Source of the DNA: Massilia frigida
GTDB lineage: Bacteria; Pseudomonadota; Gammaproteobacteria; Burkholderiales; Burkholderiaceae_D
Direction of reading: 5' to 3'
Assembly: GCF_011682175.1 (NCBI RefSeq)
Contig: NZ_WHJG01000018.1
Location: 62,001-126,000, forward strand
Length of the DNA stretch: 64,000 bases
The notes beneath the pieces are model-generated. The model saw only the letters and a list, made by a program, of their open reading frames with translations. It did not search any database and was not told where the DNA came from. Made by a program: the position numbers and the translations under genes. Below are positions 6,503 to 16,452 of this stretch, piece by piece; the stretch's first letter is position 1, and every line of letters begins with the position of its first letter.

Positions 6503-9500
6503 ATGATGCGGCGACTTGAATTTAATGATGGCGTTTCCAGCAAATTCTGGGAAATCGAACAGGCCGGCGACGCCCTGCATATCGGCTTCGGCAAGATCGG
6601 CACGGCCGGACAGCGCCAATCCAAGAACCACGCCGACGCAGCCAGGGCGGCGGCGGCGATGACTAAGCTGATCGGCGAAAAAACCGCCAAGGGCTACGCT
6701 GAAACCAGCGCAGCGACGGCCGCCGTGGCGACGGCCGCCGTGGCCACTCCCGCTGCGGTCAAGGCCGTGGCCCCGAGGGCTGCACCAGTTGCGCCGGTTG
6801 CGCCGGTTACGCCGGTTGCGCCGGTTGCGCCGGTTACGCCGGCGGCGCCGGGTGACGCGCCGCCCTGGCTCGACGCCGATCCGCAGTTCGAGTTAACGCC
6901 CGCACTGGCCGCCCACGCCCTACCCTCGCGCCGCCACCCCGGCCCGCCGCCGAGCACCGACAGCGACGCGCGCTGGGCGCTGTTCCTCGAGCGTGTGCGC
7001 GCCCATTGCGTACTGCGGGCGACCGGCTGCGACGCCAGTTTGAAGGAGGGCGTGATCGAGGCCATCGCCCGCATCGCCAAGGGCAAGCGGCTTGGTTCAC
7101 CAGCGTCCGATGTCATCCTGCTGGCCACGGAGATCATCAACGAAAAACAGCGGCCAGCGGCCGAAGGCTGCCCGTTCATCGATGTGCTGGTCGCCGACAA
7201 GGGGCTGGCGTACGCCTTCGATATCCTGATCATGCTGCAACGCGTCGGCATCGAGGAACAGAGCCGATGGAGCGCCGAGTCGTGGAACAAGGTCGAGACC
7301 AGGGAAGCCGGGCCCTTTGCGCTGTACGGCCTCACCCAACTGGGGTTGCGCGCCCACCTGGCGCACGCCCCGCAGGCGCTGTGGGAGCAAGCGGTCCAGC
7401 GCGCGCGCGAGGCGGCCGGGGCGCTGCCCTCGCGTTCCCTGCCGCTGCTGGCCGCGCTGCTGCCGGACGCGCCGCAACTGGCTAACGAACTGGCTCTGAT
7501 GCTGGCGCCCGAACCAGACTATGAAGGCGGCCGCTGGTGGTGCTGCAACTACAGCTGGCTGATCGCGTACGCCACATCGCCCGAGGCGCGCCAGGCGTTG
7601 CGCCTTTGGCCGCCGCACCAGCGCCTGTCGCCGCGCGACTTCGACAGCTCCTTGATGAGCGTGGCCACCGCATTGCGCGACCGCGGCCCCGGAGCGCTCG
7701 AAGCGCTCGAAGGCGGCCGGGGCGCGGACGCCGCGCAACAGGCCCTGGCCTGCATCGGTACGCCGGAAGCGCTGCGCGCACTGGCATGGGGCTATGGAGA
7801 AAATTGGTTCACCCATATGTGCGCGGCCGGACAGCGATGGCCCGATGCTGCCATGGCGGCGCTGAGCGAATTGATTGGCAAGGACCACTGCGGACCGGGC
7901 GGCGCGCGTCCGGCCCTGGCCAGCGTCGTGGCAACCCACGCGCGCCGCGTGCCCGCCCTCAAACCATGGATTTCGGCGCCGGCGTGGGAAGTGCTGTCGG
8001 TCGCCGCCGCCCACTACCTCGGGGGCCGCGACTGTGCGGACCCGGGCGAACTGCCGCCGGTGCTGGCCGCGCCGCCGTGGTGCCAGCCGGCCACGCAAGA
8101 AGCGCAGCCGTTTGCGCTCGCCGCCTTGGCGCTCGATCCCGTCGTACGCTGGAGCGAGACCGAACGCGAACGCGTCGCCGACGACGGTTACCGCTACCAG
8201 GACTACCTCGTTCGCCGTCAATATCCGATGGCGGGCGCGGTGCAGGCGGTCGATGACATCGATACCGACGGCAGCCTGGCGCGCTGGGTCGACTGCCTCG
8301 ATCCGAACGAATGCCTTCAGGAGCAGGCGCGCGCGATCGCGGACTTGCCGGCACCGATGAATGCGCGCGTATGGAACGCGGTGGCGCACATGGGCATGAC
8401 GCGCCCGGGCTACGCCATCGCCCGGCTCGGCGTGGACGCCCTGCCGGCCTTGGTCGACATGTTCACGTCGGCGCCAACGAGGGAAATGGAATATGTACAG
8501 TACTTCGGCGCGGTCGACCTGGCCGCGCCGGTGGCGCGCGCGTATGCGACGCTCAAGAGCAAGGCGCTGCTGGCCCAGGCGCGCGCCTGGCTGCTCGATT
8601 TTCCCGAGCACGCCGCCTGCGGCCTGATTGCCCCGGCCCTGGGCCAGGCGGGAGTGGAACGCGACCATGCGCGCCAATCCCTGCGCGTGCTGGCCGCCGC
8701 CGGCCATGCCGACCTGTTGCTGGACGTGGCCGCTCGCTACCGCCAGCCCGACGTCAGCGCCGCCATGCGCGCCATGCTCGGCCCAAGCCCGCTGCAGCGC
8801 TACCCGGCCAGGATCGGCAAGCTGCCGGCCTTCTGGACTGCGCTGGTATGGACCCGTCCCCTGCTGGCCGCCAGCGGCAAGGCCCTGCCGGATGACGCGA
8901 TGGATGCGATTGGCGTCATGCTGCGCTTCCCGCACGCCGACGGTGTGTATGCCGGGGTCGGCGAACTGAAACAAGCATGCACGCCCGATTCGCTGGCCGC
9001 TTTCGCCTGGGACCTGTTTCGCGCCTGGACCGACGACGGCGCCAAGGGCAAGGAAATCTGGGCGTTCCACGCACTTGGCCTGCTCGGTAACGACCAGAGC
9101 GCGCGCAGGCTTACCCGCCTGCTGTGCGACTGGCCCGGCCAGGGCCTGCACGCGCGCGCCGTCATCGGGCTCGACGTACTGGCGCTGATCGGCAGCGACA
9201 CCGCCCTGATGCTGCTCAATGGCGTGGCCCAAAAGCTCAAGTTCAAGCCGCTGCAGGACCGCGCGCAGGAAAAGATCAACGAGATCGCCGAGGCGCGCGG
9301 CTTGACCAGCGACGAACTGGAAGACCGCCTGGCGCCCGACCTTGGCCTGGATGAACAGGGAACGCTGCTGCTCGACTTCGGGCCGCGCCAGTTCCGGGTC
9401 GGCTTCGACGAAACGCTCACGCCGTTCGTGCGCGACAACGACGGCGCGCGCAGCGCCGACCTGCCCAAGCCGAAAAAGAGCGATGACGCCGACCTGGCGA

Positions 9501-10249
9501 CGGAGGCGGTCAAGCGCTTCAAGCTGCTCAAGAAGGATGCGCGCACCATCGCCGCGCAACAGGTGCTGCGCCTGGAACTGGCGATGTGCGCGCAGCGGCG
9601 CTGGCCGGTGCGGGTGTTTTACGATTGCATGGTGCGGCACCCGCTGGTGCGCCATCTGGCCCAGCGCCTCGTGTGGGGCATGTACGACACTACCGGCAGC
9701 CAGTTGCAGGCCTGCTTCCGGATCACGCCCGAAGGAACGCTCAGCGACGCCGCCGACGACGCCGTCGTGCTGGCGCAATGCATGGTCGGCATTCCGCATG
9801 CGCTCGCGCTGGCGCCGGCCGACGCCGCCGCCTTTGCCCAGCTGTTCGCCGATTACGAACTGCTGCAACCGTTCGCACAGCTCGGACGCGACACCTATGC
9901 CCTGGACCACGGGAACAACAATTCGGGGTTCGGCAGCTGGGAAGACAAGGTAGTGCCGACCGGGCGGCTGCTCGGCCTGTTGAACCAGGGCTGGCGGCTG
10001 GGTGAAACGCACGACAGCGCCATGATCTGGGACCTGCTCAAGGTGCCCGGCGGCGGCTACACCGCAACGCTGGACATCGCGCCCGGCATCCGGGCCGGCT
10101 CGGTGCACGAGTTTCCCGAACAAACGCTCGGCTCGCTGAGCATCGGGCGCGGCGGCCCGAAAGACATCCGCGAGAGCGTGGCCTGGTCGTCGCTCGACCC
10201 GACCATGGTCAGCGAGCTGATTCGCGACATGGAAAAGCTGTGCGCCTGA
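6503..10249 (+). CDS. WGR-DUF4132 array unit 2 (YehI/MolR-like), full length
   Basis: A 1,248-aa cytoplasmic protein. Residues 3-72 form a WGR domain (SSKFWEIEQAGDALHIGFG). Residues 73-124 are an Ala/Pro/Val linker with VAP/VTP repeats. A conserved block around 124-150 (PPWLDADPQ, ALPSRRHPGPP) opens a long helical, HEAT-like body to about 940. DUF4132 covers about 950-1130 (LLLDFGPRQFRVGFDETL, LPKPKKSDDADL, RRWPVRVFYDCM, HLAQRLVWGMYD). A C-terminal module ends in SELIRDMEKLCA. E. coli YehI and MolR share this architecture; the molybdate-regulator name is historical and no biochemical role is firm. WGR domains in PARPs bind DNA. The start is the double ATG at 6503. The stop overlaps the unit 3 start. 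Confidence 0.93.
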   Translation: MMRRLEFNDGVSSKFWEIEQAGDALHIGFGKIGTAGQRQSKNHADAARAAAAMTKLIGEKTAKGYAETSAATAAVATAAVATPAAVKAVAPRAAPVAPVAPVTPVAPVAPVTPAAPGDAPPWLDADPQFELTPALAAHALPSRRHPGPPPSTDSDARWALFLERVRAHCVLRATGCDASLKEGVIEAIARIAKGKRLGSPASDVILLATEIINEKQRPAAEGCPFIDVLVADKGLAYAFDILIMLQRVGIEEQSRWSAESWNKVETREAGPFALYGLTQLGLRAHLAHAPQALWEQAVQRAREAAGALPSRSLPLLAALLPDAPQLANELALMLAPEPDYEGGRWWCCNYSWLIAYATSPEARQALRLWPPHQRLSPRDFDSSLMSVATALRDRGPGALEALEGGRGADAAQQALACIGTPEALRALAWGYGENWFTHMCAAGQRWPDAAMAALSELIGKDHCGPGGARPALASVVATHARRVPALKPWISAPAWEVLSVAAAHYLGGRDCADPGELPPVLAAPPWCQPATQEAQPFALAALALDPVVRWSETERERVADDGYRYQDYLVRRQYPMAGAVQAVDDIDTDGSLARWVDCLDPNECLQEQARAIADLPAPMNARVWNAVAHMGMTRPGYAIARLGVDALPALVDMFTSAPTREMEYVQYFGAVDLAAPVARAYATLKSKALLAQARAWLLDFPEHAACGLIAPALGQAGVERDHARQSLRVLAAAGHADLLLDVAARYRQPDVSAAMRAMLGPSPLQRYPARIGKLPAFWTALVWTRPLLAASGKALPDDAMDAIGVMLRFPHADGVYAGVGELKQACTPDSLAAFAWDLFRAWTDDGAKGKEIWAFHALGLLGNDQSARRLTRLLCDWPGQGLHARAVIGLDVLALIGSDTALMLLNGVAQKLKFKPLQDRAQEKINEIAEARGLTSDELEDRLAPDLGLDEQGTLLLDFGPRQFRVGFDETLTPFVRDNDGARSADLPKPKKSDDADLATEAVKRFKLLKKDARTIAAQQVLRLELAMCAQRRWPVRVFYDCMVRHPLVRHLAQRLVWGMYDTTGSQLQACFRITPEGTLSDAADDAVVLAQCMVGIPHALALAPADAAAFAQLFADYELLQPFAQLGRDTYALDHGNNNSGFGSWEDKVVPTGRLLGLLNQGWRLGETHDSAMIWDLLKVPGGGYTATLDIAPGIRAGSVHEFPEQTLGSLSIGRGGPKDIRESVAWSSLDPTMVSELIRDMEKLCA
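6788..6841 (+). repeat. Six 9-bp tandem repeats in the unit 2 linker
   Basis: GTTGCGCCG-GTTGCGCCG-GTTACGCCG occurs twice in a row (six 9-mers, 27-bp period). It encodes VAP VAP VTP twice, within the flexible linker between WGR and the helical body. The repeat count could change by slippage without breaking the frame. Confidence 0.9.
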
Positions 10250-12945
10250 CCGGCGCGCCGGTGGCGGCCGCACCGCCCTGGTCCGACGCCGATGCGGTGA
10301 TCGCGGCGCCGCCCGAACTGGCGGCGCACGCCCTGCCCTCGCGCCGCCACCCCGGTCCACCGTCTTGCGCGACCAGCAGGGAGCGATGGGTGCTGTTCCT
10401 GACCCGCATGCGCGAAAACTGCACCTTGCAAGCGGGCGGCGACGGCGCGCACCGGCCGGCCGTCATCGACACCATCGAGCGCCTCGCCAAGCGCCGCCAG
10501 CTTGGCACGCCGGAAACCGATACGATCCTGCTGGCGATGGAAAAAATTCACGAAAAAAAGCGGCCGGCGTCCGAAGGCTGTCCTTTTCTCGACGTACTGG
10601 TTGCGGACAAAGGCTTGCCGTATGCCTTCGACATCATGCTCAGGGCGCAGCGCATATACCTCGAACCGGCTGCCGGCCCCGATAAAAACGGCCATGAAGT
10701 GCACGCCAACACCGGCGGCACCCGTCAGCTCTATGGCATCACCGACCTGGCGCTGCGTGCCCATCTGGCGCAGGCCCCGCAACAGATCTGGGAACAATGC
10801 GTCCGGATGGCGCGCGACGCGGCCAAGGAACTGCATACCCGCACCCGTCCGCTGCTGGCCGTGCTGCTGCCCGATGCGCCGGAACTGGCCAACGAGCTGG
10901 CGCTGATGCCGCAGCCGGAGACGGACGACAAGGGGCGTGCGCAATGGTGCGGCAACGACGCCTGGCTGATCGTGTACGCCAGCTCGCCCGAAGCACGGCG
11001 CGCGCTGCGCCAGTGGCCGCGCGGCGAGGATCTGCGCGACGACGGCTTTTACCAATCGCCGCGCGCCGTCGCCACCGCATTGCAGGACCGCGGGTGCGAC
11101 GCTGTCGATGCGCTCAAGGACGGCGTAAAGTATGCGCAGACGGTACAGGCGCTGGCCTGTATTGGCACCCCGGAAGCGATCATGGCACTGGTGCAGGGCC
11201 ACGGCAAGCTGCCGCCCGACTATCTGGGCGGCGCCGGCCGGCGCTGGCCCGATGCCGCCATGGCGGCGCTGAGCCAACTGATCGCCAGGGATCACTGCGG
11301 CCCCGAGCGCGCGCGCCTGCTGCTGGCGGGCGTGGTGGCCACCCATGCGCACCGCGTTCCCGCCCTGCGGCCGTGGATTCCGGCGCCGGCCTGGAAGGTG
11401 CTGTCGGTTGCCGCCGCGCAGTACATCACGATGCGCGACTGCGTCGTCGCCAGCGAACTGCCAGCGGTGCTGGCCGCGCCTGCATGGGGCGAGATGGCCA
11501 GGGCCGGCCAGCTGCCGGCGTTCTGGACACCGCTGGTGTGGACCCGTCCTCTGCTCGCCGCCGGCGGCAAGGCGCTGCCCGATGACGCGATGGATGCGAT
11601 CGGCGCCATGCTGCGTTTCGCGCACGCCGACCGCGTGTACGCCGGCGTCACCGAACTGAAGGAAGCGTGCACGCCCGATTCGCTGGCCGATTTTGCGTGG
11701 GAGCTGTTCCGCGCATGGACGGAGGACGGCGCCAGCGGCAAGGAAATCTGGGCTTTCCACGCGCTCGGACTGCTCGGCGACGACGAGAGCGCGCGCAGGC
11801 TCACGGCGCTGGTGCGCGCCTGGCCCGGCCAGGGTCTGCACGCGCGCGCCGTCGTCGGCCTGGACGTGCTCGCGCTGATCGGCAGCGATATCGCCCTGAT
11901 GCTGCTCAACGGCGTCGCCCAAAAACTCAAGTTCAAGGCGCTGCAGGACCGCGCGAAGGAAAAGATCAAGGAAATCGCCGAAGCGCGCGGCCTGGCGAGC
12001 GAAGAACTGCAAGACCGTCTCGCGCCCGACCTCGGCCTCGATGAACAAGGCGCCCTGCTGCTCGACTTCGGCCCGCGCCAGTTCCGTGTCGGCTTCGACG
12101 AAACGCTCGCACCATTCGTGCGCGCGGCCGACGGCAAGCGCAGCGCCGACTTGCCCAAGCCGAAAAAGAGCGACGATGCCGATCTGGCGACGGCGGCGGT
12201 CAAGCGCTTCAAGCTGCTCAAGAAGGATGCGCGCACCATCGCCGGTCAGCAGGTGCTGCGGCTGGAGCTGGCCATGTGCGCGCAGCGGCGCTGGCCGGTG
12301 CGGGTGTTTTACGATTGCATGGTGGCGCACCCGCTGGTGCGCCACCTGGCCCAGCGCCTTGTATGGGGCGTGTACGACGCCAATGGCGGCCAGTTGCAGG
12401 CCTGCTTCCGGGTCACGCCGGAAGGAGCGCTCAGCGACGCCAATGACGACGCCTTCGTGCTGGCGCAAGACGCGGTCGTCGGCATTGCCCACGCGCTCGC
12501 GCTGGCGCCAGCCGACGCCGACGCCTTCGCCCGGCTGTTCGCGGACTACGAGCTGCTGCAGCCATTCGCGCAGATCGGCCGTGACACGTACACCCTGGAC
12601 GACCTCGAAAAGAAGCATCATGCGCTCGGCCGCTGGAACGGCACGGTGGTTCCTACCGCAAGCCTGCTCGGCCTGCTCAACCAGGGCTGGCGGCGCGGCA
12701 AAATGCAGGATGGCGGCACGATCTGGCAAATCGTCAAGGTCCTCGGCAGCGGATATACCGCGACACTGGATTTCGCACCCGGCATCATGGTTGGCATGCC
12801 AGGCGACAGCGCGGAACAAACGCTTGGCGGCGTTGTGATCGCGTGCGCGGGCCAAGCAGGCATGCGCCCCAGCGTGCCGTTGGCGTCGCTCGATACAGCG
12901 GCCGCCAGCGAACTGATTCGGGAACTAGTGCGACTATGCGCATGA
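10240..12945 (+). CDS. WGR-DUF4132 array unit 3: WGR-less, internally deleted, in frame
   Basis: A 901-aa paralogue. The frame opens at GTG 10240 inside the last codons of unit 2 (GTGCGCCTGA overlaps the unit 2 stop) and goes straight into APPWSDADAVIAAPPELAAHALPSRRHPGPP, so WGR and linker are absent. At about 11,500 AAPAWGE joins GQLPAFWTPLVW. Unit 2 has about 740 bp between the matching points, an in-frame loss of about 247 residues. DUF4132 (from about residue 606) and the C-terminal module are intact and very close to unit 2, with long identical runs such as RRWPVRVFYDCMV. No Shine-Dalgarno is seen, so translation would depend on coupling to unit 2. It may be a functional short variant or a decaying copy that has kept its frame. 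Confidence 0.8.
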   Translation: MRLTGAPVAAAPPWSDADAVIAAPPELAAHALPSRRHPGPPSCATSRERWVLFLTRMRENCTLQAGGDGAHRPAVIDTIERLAKRRQLGTPETDTILLAMEKIHEKKRPASEGCPFLDVLVADKGLPYAFDIMLRAQRIYLEPAAGPDKNGHEVHANTGGTRQLYGITDLALRAHLAQAPQQIWEQCVRMARDAAKELHTRTRPLLAVLLPDAPELANELALMPQPETDDKGRAQWCGNDAWLIVYASSPEARRALRQWPRGEDLRDDGFYQSPRAVATALQDRGCDAVDALKDGVKYAQTVQALACIGTPEAIMALVQGHGKLPPDYLGGAGRRWPDAAMAALSQLIARDHCGPERARLLLAGVVATHAHRVPALRPWIPAPAWKVLSVAAAQYITMRDCVVASELPAVLAAPAWGEMARAGQLPAFWTPLVWTRPLLAAGGKALPDDAMDAIGAMLRFAHADRVYAGVTELKEACTPDSLADFAWELFRAWTEDGASGKEIWAFHALGLLGDDESARRLTALVRAWPGQGLHARAVVGLDVLALIGSDIALMLLNGVAQKLKFKALQDRAKEKIKEIAEARGLASEELQDRLAPDLGLDEQGALLLDFGPRQFRVGFDETLAPFVRAADGKRSADLPKPKKSDDADLATAAVKRFKLLKKDARTIAGQQVLRLELAMCAQRRWPVRVFYDCMVAHPLVRHLAQRLVWGVYDANGGQLQACFRVTPEGALSDANDDAFVLAQDAVVGIAHALALAPADADAFARLFADYELLQPFAQIGRDTYTLDDLEKKHHALGRWNGTVVPTASLLGLLNQGWRRGKMQDGGTIWQIVKVLGSGYTATLDFAPGIMVGMPGDSAEQTLGGVVIACAGQAGMRPSVPLASLDTAAASELIRELVRLCA

Positions 12946-12972
12946 ACAGCCACCTACGACACAATACAAACA

Positions 12973-15900
12973 ATGAACCCTCCTCAATCGCGCGATAGCG
13001 CAAGCGGCGTCCTGGCGCCCTGGCTCGCAATCGGCCCGCTGGTCGATCTTCCCGCCGCACTGGCGGCCGAAGCGCTGCCCTCGCGCCGTTTTCCCGGGCC
13101 GGCGCCCTGCCCCGATACCGGTGCCATCTGGGACCGGTTTATCGCGGCGGCGCGCCAGCACTGCGCCCTCGACCCGGCCGGTTCGGACGACCAACACCTC
13201 GTGCGCGAGGCGGCCGCGCGCATCGCCAGCGGCGAACGGCACGGTTCGGCGGCCTGCGATGCGGTGCTGCTGGCGGTCGAACGCCATCTGGATTTTCCTT
13301 ATCTGCCGCTGATCGGTGGCGCCTCCCTGATCGACGTGCTGGCCGCCGAGCGCGGCCTGCCGCATGCGCTCGAAGCACTGATCGGCATGGAATGCACCGC
13401 CATTGAGTCGACCAGGGCTGGCCATGGCGTGCGCGCCGCATCCGACCCGCGCGGCTGCCTGCGTAACGACATGTACGACCCCACCGAGATGACGCTGCGC
13501 AGCTACCTCGCGCTGGCGCCCGACGACGTCTGGGAAGAATGCGTGCGCATCGCCCTTGCCGCGATCGAGCGTCTGTACACCTGCCGCCGCCCGCTGCTGG
13601 CGGCCTTGCTGCCCGACGCACCGCACATCGCCGACGCCATCGCCCTGACGCTGCAGCCGCCGCCAAGCTACTATGGCCTCGACTGGCTATCCCAATATGG
13701 ATGGCTGCTTGCCTACGCCACGTCGCCGGAAGCGATGAAAGCGATCCGTAAGTGGCGCAACACGTGCCACGCCGCCGATATCGACTTTGGCCGCTCGCAG
13801 CAAGCGCTTGTGACGATCGTGCGCGATCGCGGCGTCGATGCTGTCGACGCCTTGAAACACGGGGCGATGCATGAAGAAGCGGCCGCCATGGCGCTAGCCT
13901 GCATCGGCACCACCGAGTCGCTGACCGTATTGGCGCTGGCGTGCGACCACGGCGAGGCGCAGTGCGCGCGCTTTGCGCTGGCGGCCGAACGCTGGCCGCA
14001 GGCCGCCATTGCGGTGCTGAGCGATTTGATCGGCAGGGACCACTGCGGCCCGGCGCGCGCGCGCCGCTCCCTGGCCGCGCTGGTCGCGCGGCATGCCGCC
14101 AGCGTGCCGGCTTACCAGCCGTGGCTCTCGCCGCGCGCATGGAAGGTGCTGTCCAACGCCGCCGCGCACTACCTCACCGTGCGCGATATCGCGGCCGCAT
14201 CCGACCTGCCGGCCATCCTGGCCAACCCGCCATGGACGGCGAAAAAGAAGAAAGCCGCGCCGCCACTGGTGCTGGCGCCCTTGCCGCTGGCCCCAATCAT
14301 GCGCTGGAGCGAGGAGGAACGCGCCCGCCTGCGCAAGCAGCCACGCTACACCGTCAGCTCTTACAAGAGCGAGCCGGAGCCGCAGGTGTCGGCCGAGGCC
14401 ACCGCCCACGCCGAGGCAGCTGCCATCATCGACGCCTGGCTGGCCTGCCTTGCCGGCGGCAAGCACCTCAACGACGCCGCGCGCATGATCGCCGACCTGC
14501 CCGCGCCGCTCAGCGCGCAGGTCTGGAACGCCGTCGCGCAGGTCGAGGTCAATCTGCCCGGCTACGCGATTGCGACCCTTGGCCTGGAAGGGCTGCCCGG
14601 CCTGGTGGGCATGATTGAGCGGCGTCCGGCGCAGGACCTGGCGTATGCACGCCACTTCGGCGCCGTCGAACTGGCCGCGCCAGTGGCGCGCGCCTGGGCC
14701 ACCCTGAAAAGCAAAGAACTGCGTGCATGTGCCGGCGACTGGCTGCTGGCGAACCCGGAACACGCCGCCAGCGGCCTGATTGCGCCCGCACTCGGCAAGC
14801 CTGGCGGCGCGCGTGACCAGGCCCGCAGCGCGCTGCGGCTGCTCGATGCGGCCGGCCAGCGCGCGTTGCTGCTCGACGCCGCCAGCCGCTATGATCAGCC
14901 AGCCGTGACGGGCGCCATGCACGCCATGCTCGATGAAGATCCGCTCGACCTGCACCCGGCCAAAATTACCGCCTTGCCGCCGTTATGGACACCGCATCTG
15001 TGGGCCCGTCCTCTCCTGGCCGCAAGCGGCAAGGCGCTGCCCGACGCCACGCTCGACACGATCGGCGAAATGCTGCGCTTTCCGCACGCCGACGGTGTCT
15101 ATGCCGGCGTCGCCCAGCTCAAAGAAGCATGTACGCCGGACTCGCTGGCCGATTTCGCCTGGGAGCTGTTCCGCGCCTGGGTCGAAGATGGCGCGCAGCC
15201 GAAGGAAAACTGGGCCTTCTTCGCGCTCGGTCTGATTGGCAACGACGACAGCGCGCGCATGCTCACGCCCCTGCTGCGCGCCTGGCCCGGCGAAAGCCTC
15301 AGCGCGCGCGCCATCGCCGGCCTGGACGTGCTGGCATTGATCGGCAGCGATACCGCCCTGATTCTGCTCAATGGGATCGCGCAAAAGGTCAAGTTCAAGG
15401 CGCTGCAGGACCGCGCCCGCGACAAGATCGCCGCCATCGCCGAGGCGCGCGGCTTAAGCACCGAGGAACTGGAAGACCGCCTGGCGCCCGACCTGGATCT
15501 CGATGAACAAGGCACGCTGCTGCTCGACTTCGGCCCGCGCCAGTTCCGCGTCGGCTTCGACGAAACGCTCAAGCCCTGCGTGCGCGACACCGCCGGCACG
15601 CGCCTGCCGGATCTGCCCAAGCCGAAAAAGAGCGACGAGCCGGCCTTGTCGGCAGCGGCGGTCAAACGCTACACGCTGCTCAAGGAAGACGCACGCACCA
15701 TCGCCGCGCAGCAGGTGCTGCGGATGGAAATGGCGATGTGCGCGCAGCGGCGCTGGCAGCGGCAGGTCTTCATCGACTTCCTGGCACACCACCCGCTGCT
15801 GCGCCATCTGGTGCAGCGCCTGGTCTGGGGCCTGTACAGTGTCGAAGGCAATGCGCTGCTGGCGTGCTTCCGGGTCGCCTCCGACGGCATGTTCACCACG

Positions 15901-16416
15901 GCGGCCGACGACGCTGTCGACCTGCCGCCGGACCACGCGGCGCGGATCGGCATCGTGCATGCGCTGGACCTTCCCGCAGGCGATGCACAAGCCTTCGCCA
16001 GCCTGTTTTCCGACTACGAACTGCTGCAACCGTTCGCGCAGATCGGGCGCGACACCTACCGGCTGGACGACGCCGAAGCGGGCCGGGAAACCCTGGCGCG
16101 CTGGGACGGCAAGCTGGCGCCGAGTGGGCGCGTCATGGGCCTGGTGAACAAGGGCTGGCGCCGGGGACCGGTGCGCGACGGCGGCAGCATCTGGACCTTC
16201 ACCAAGGCACTCGATGCCGCGCACCTGGCCGAGCTGCACATCACGCCGGGCCTGATCGCCGGGATCACCGGCGAATATCCCGAGCAGACCGTGGGCGACG
16301 TGCGGGTCGGGCGCGGCGACACATGGGGCGGTATCGGCCAGCCGGTTGCGCTGTCCGCGCTCGACCCGGTGGCGGTCAGTGAGCTGATACGCGACATGAA
16401 CAATCTGCGCGCATGA
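12973..16416 (+). CDS. WGR-DUF4132 array unit 4: WGR-less, otherwise full length
   Basis: A 1,147-aa paralogue starting MNPPQSRDSASGVLAPWLAIG at ATG 12973, 27 bp after unit 3. It lacks the WGR domain and the Ala/Pro linker but has the complete helical body (PSRRFPGPAP; HCGPARARRSLAALVARHAA; PAFW-equivalent PPLWTPHLW). DUF4132 begins at about residue 849 (LLLDFGPRQFRVGFDETLKP, LPKPKKSDEPAL) and the C-terminal module ends SELIRDMNNLRA. No clear Shine-Dalgarno precedes the ATG. Its integrity over 1,100 codons argues that it is still under selection without the WGR domain. Confidence 0.88.
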   Translation: MNPPQSRDSASGVLAPWLAIGPLVDLPAALAAEALPSRRFPGPAPCPDTGAIWDRFIAAARQHCALDPAGSDDQHLVREAAARIASGERHGSAACDAVLLAVERHLDFPYLPLIGGASLIDVLAAERGLPHALEALIGMECTAIESTRAGHGVRAASDPRGCLRNDMYDPTEMTLRSYLALAPDDVWEECVRIALAAIERLYTCRRPLLAALLPDAPHIADAIALTLQPPPSYYGLDWLSQYGWLLAYATSPEAMKAIRKWRNTCHAADIDFGRSQQALVTIVRDRGVDAVDALKHGAMHEEAAAMALACIGTTESLTVLALACDHGEAQCARFALAAERWPQAAIAVLSDLIGRDHCGPARARRSLAALVARHAASVPAYQPWLSPRAWKVLSNAAAHYLTVRDIAAASDLPAILANPPWTAKKKKAAPPLVLAPLPLAPIMRWSEEERARLRKQPRYTVSSYKSEPEPQVSAEATAHAEAAAIIDAWLACLAGGKHLNDAARMIADLPAPLSAQVWNAVAQVEVNLPGYAIATLGLEGLPGLVGMIERRPAQDLAYARHFGAVELAAPVARAWATLKSKELRACAGDWLLANPEHAASGLIAPALGKPGGARDQARSALRLLDAAGQRALLLDAASRYDQPAVTGAMHAMLDEDPLDLHPAKITALPPLWTPHLWARPLLAASGKALPDATLDTIGEMLRFPHADGVYAGVAQLKEACTPDSLADFAWELFRAWVEDGAQPKENWAFFALGLIGNDDSARMLTPLLRAWPGESLSARAIAGLDVLALIGSDTALILLNGIAQKVKFKALQDRARDKIAAIAEARGLSTEELEDRLAPDLDLDEQGTLLLDFGPRQFRVGFDETLKPCVRDTAGTRLPDLPKPKKSDEPALSAAAVKRYTLLKEDARTIAAQQVLRMEMAMCAQRRWQRQVFIDFLAHHPLLRHLVQRLVWGLYSVEGNALLACFRVASDGMFTTAADDAVDLPPDHAARIGIVHALDLPAGDAQAFASLFSDYELLQPFAQIGRDTYRLDDAEAGRETLARWDGKLAPSGRVMGLVNKGWRRGPVRDGGSIWTFTKALDAAHLAELHITPGLIAGITGEYPEQTVGDVRVGRGDTWGGIGQPVALSALDPVAVSELIRDMNNLRA

Positions 16417-16452
16417 GACGGCGCCGGCACTAGTTAACATTCAGGACACGCG

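Noticed and set aside
7097-10360. Very long minus-strand open frame opposite array units 2-3
   Set aside because: Composition typical of antisense frames in GC-rich DNA (Arg/Gln/Gly/Ala). The plus strand carries recognisable WGR and DUF4132 domains conserved among nine copies. A similar antisense frame at 10057-12855 is rejected for the same reason.
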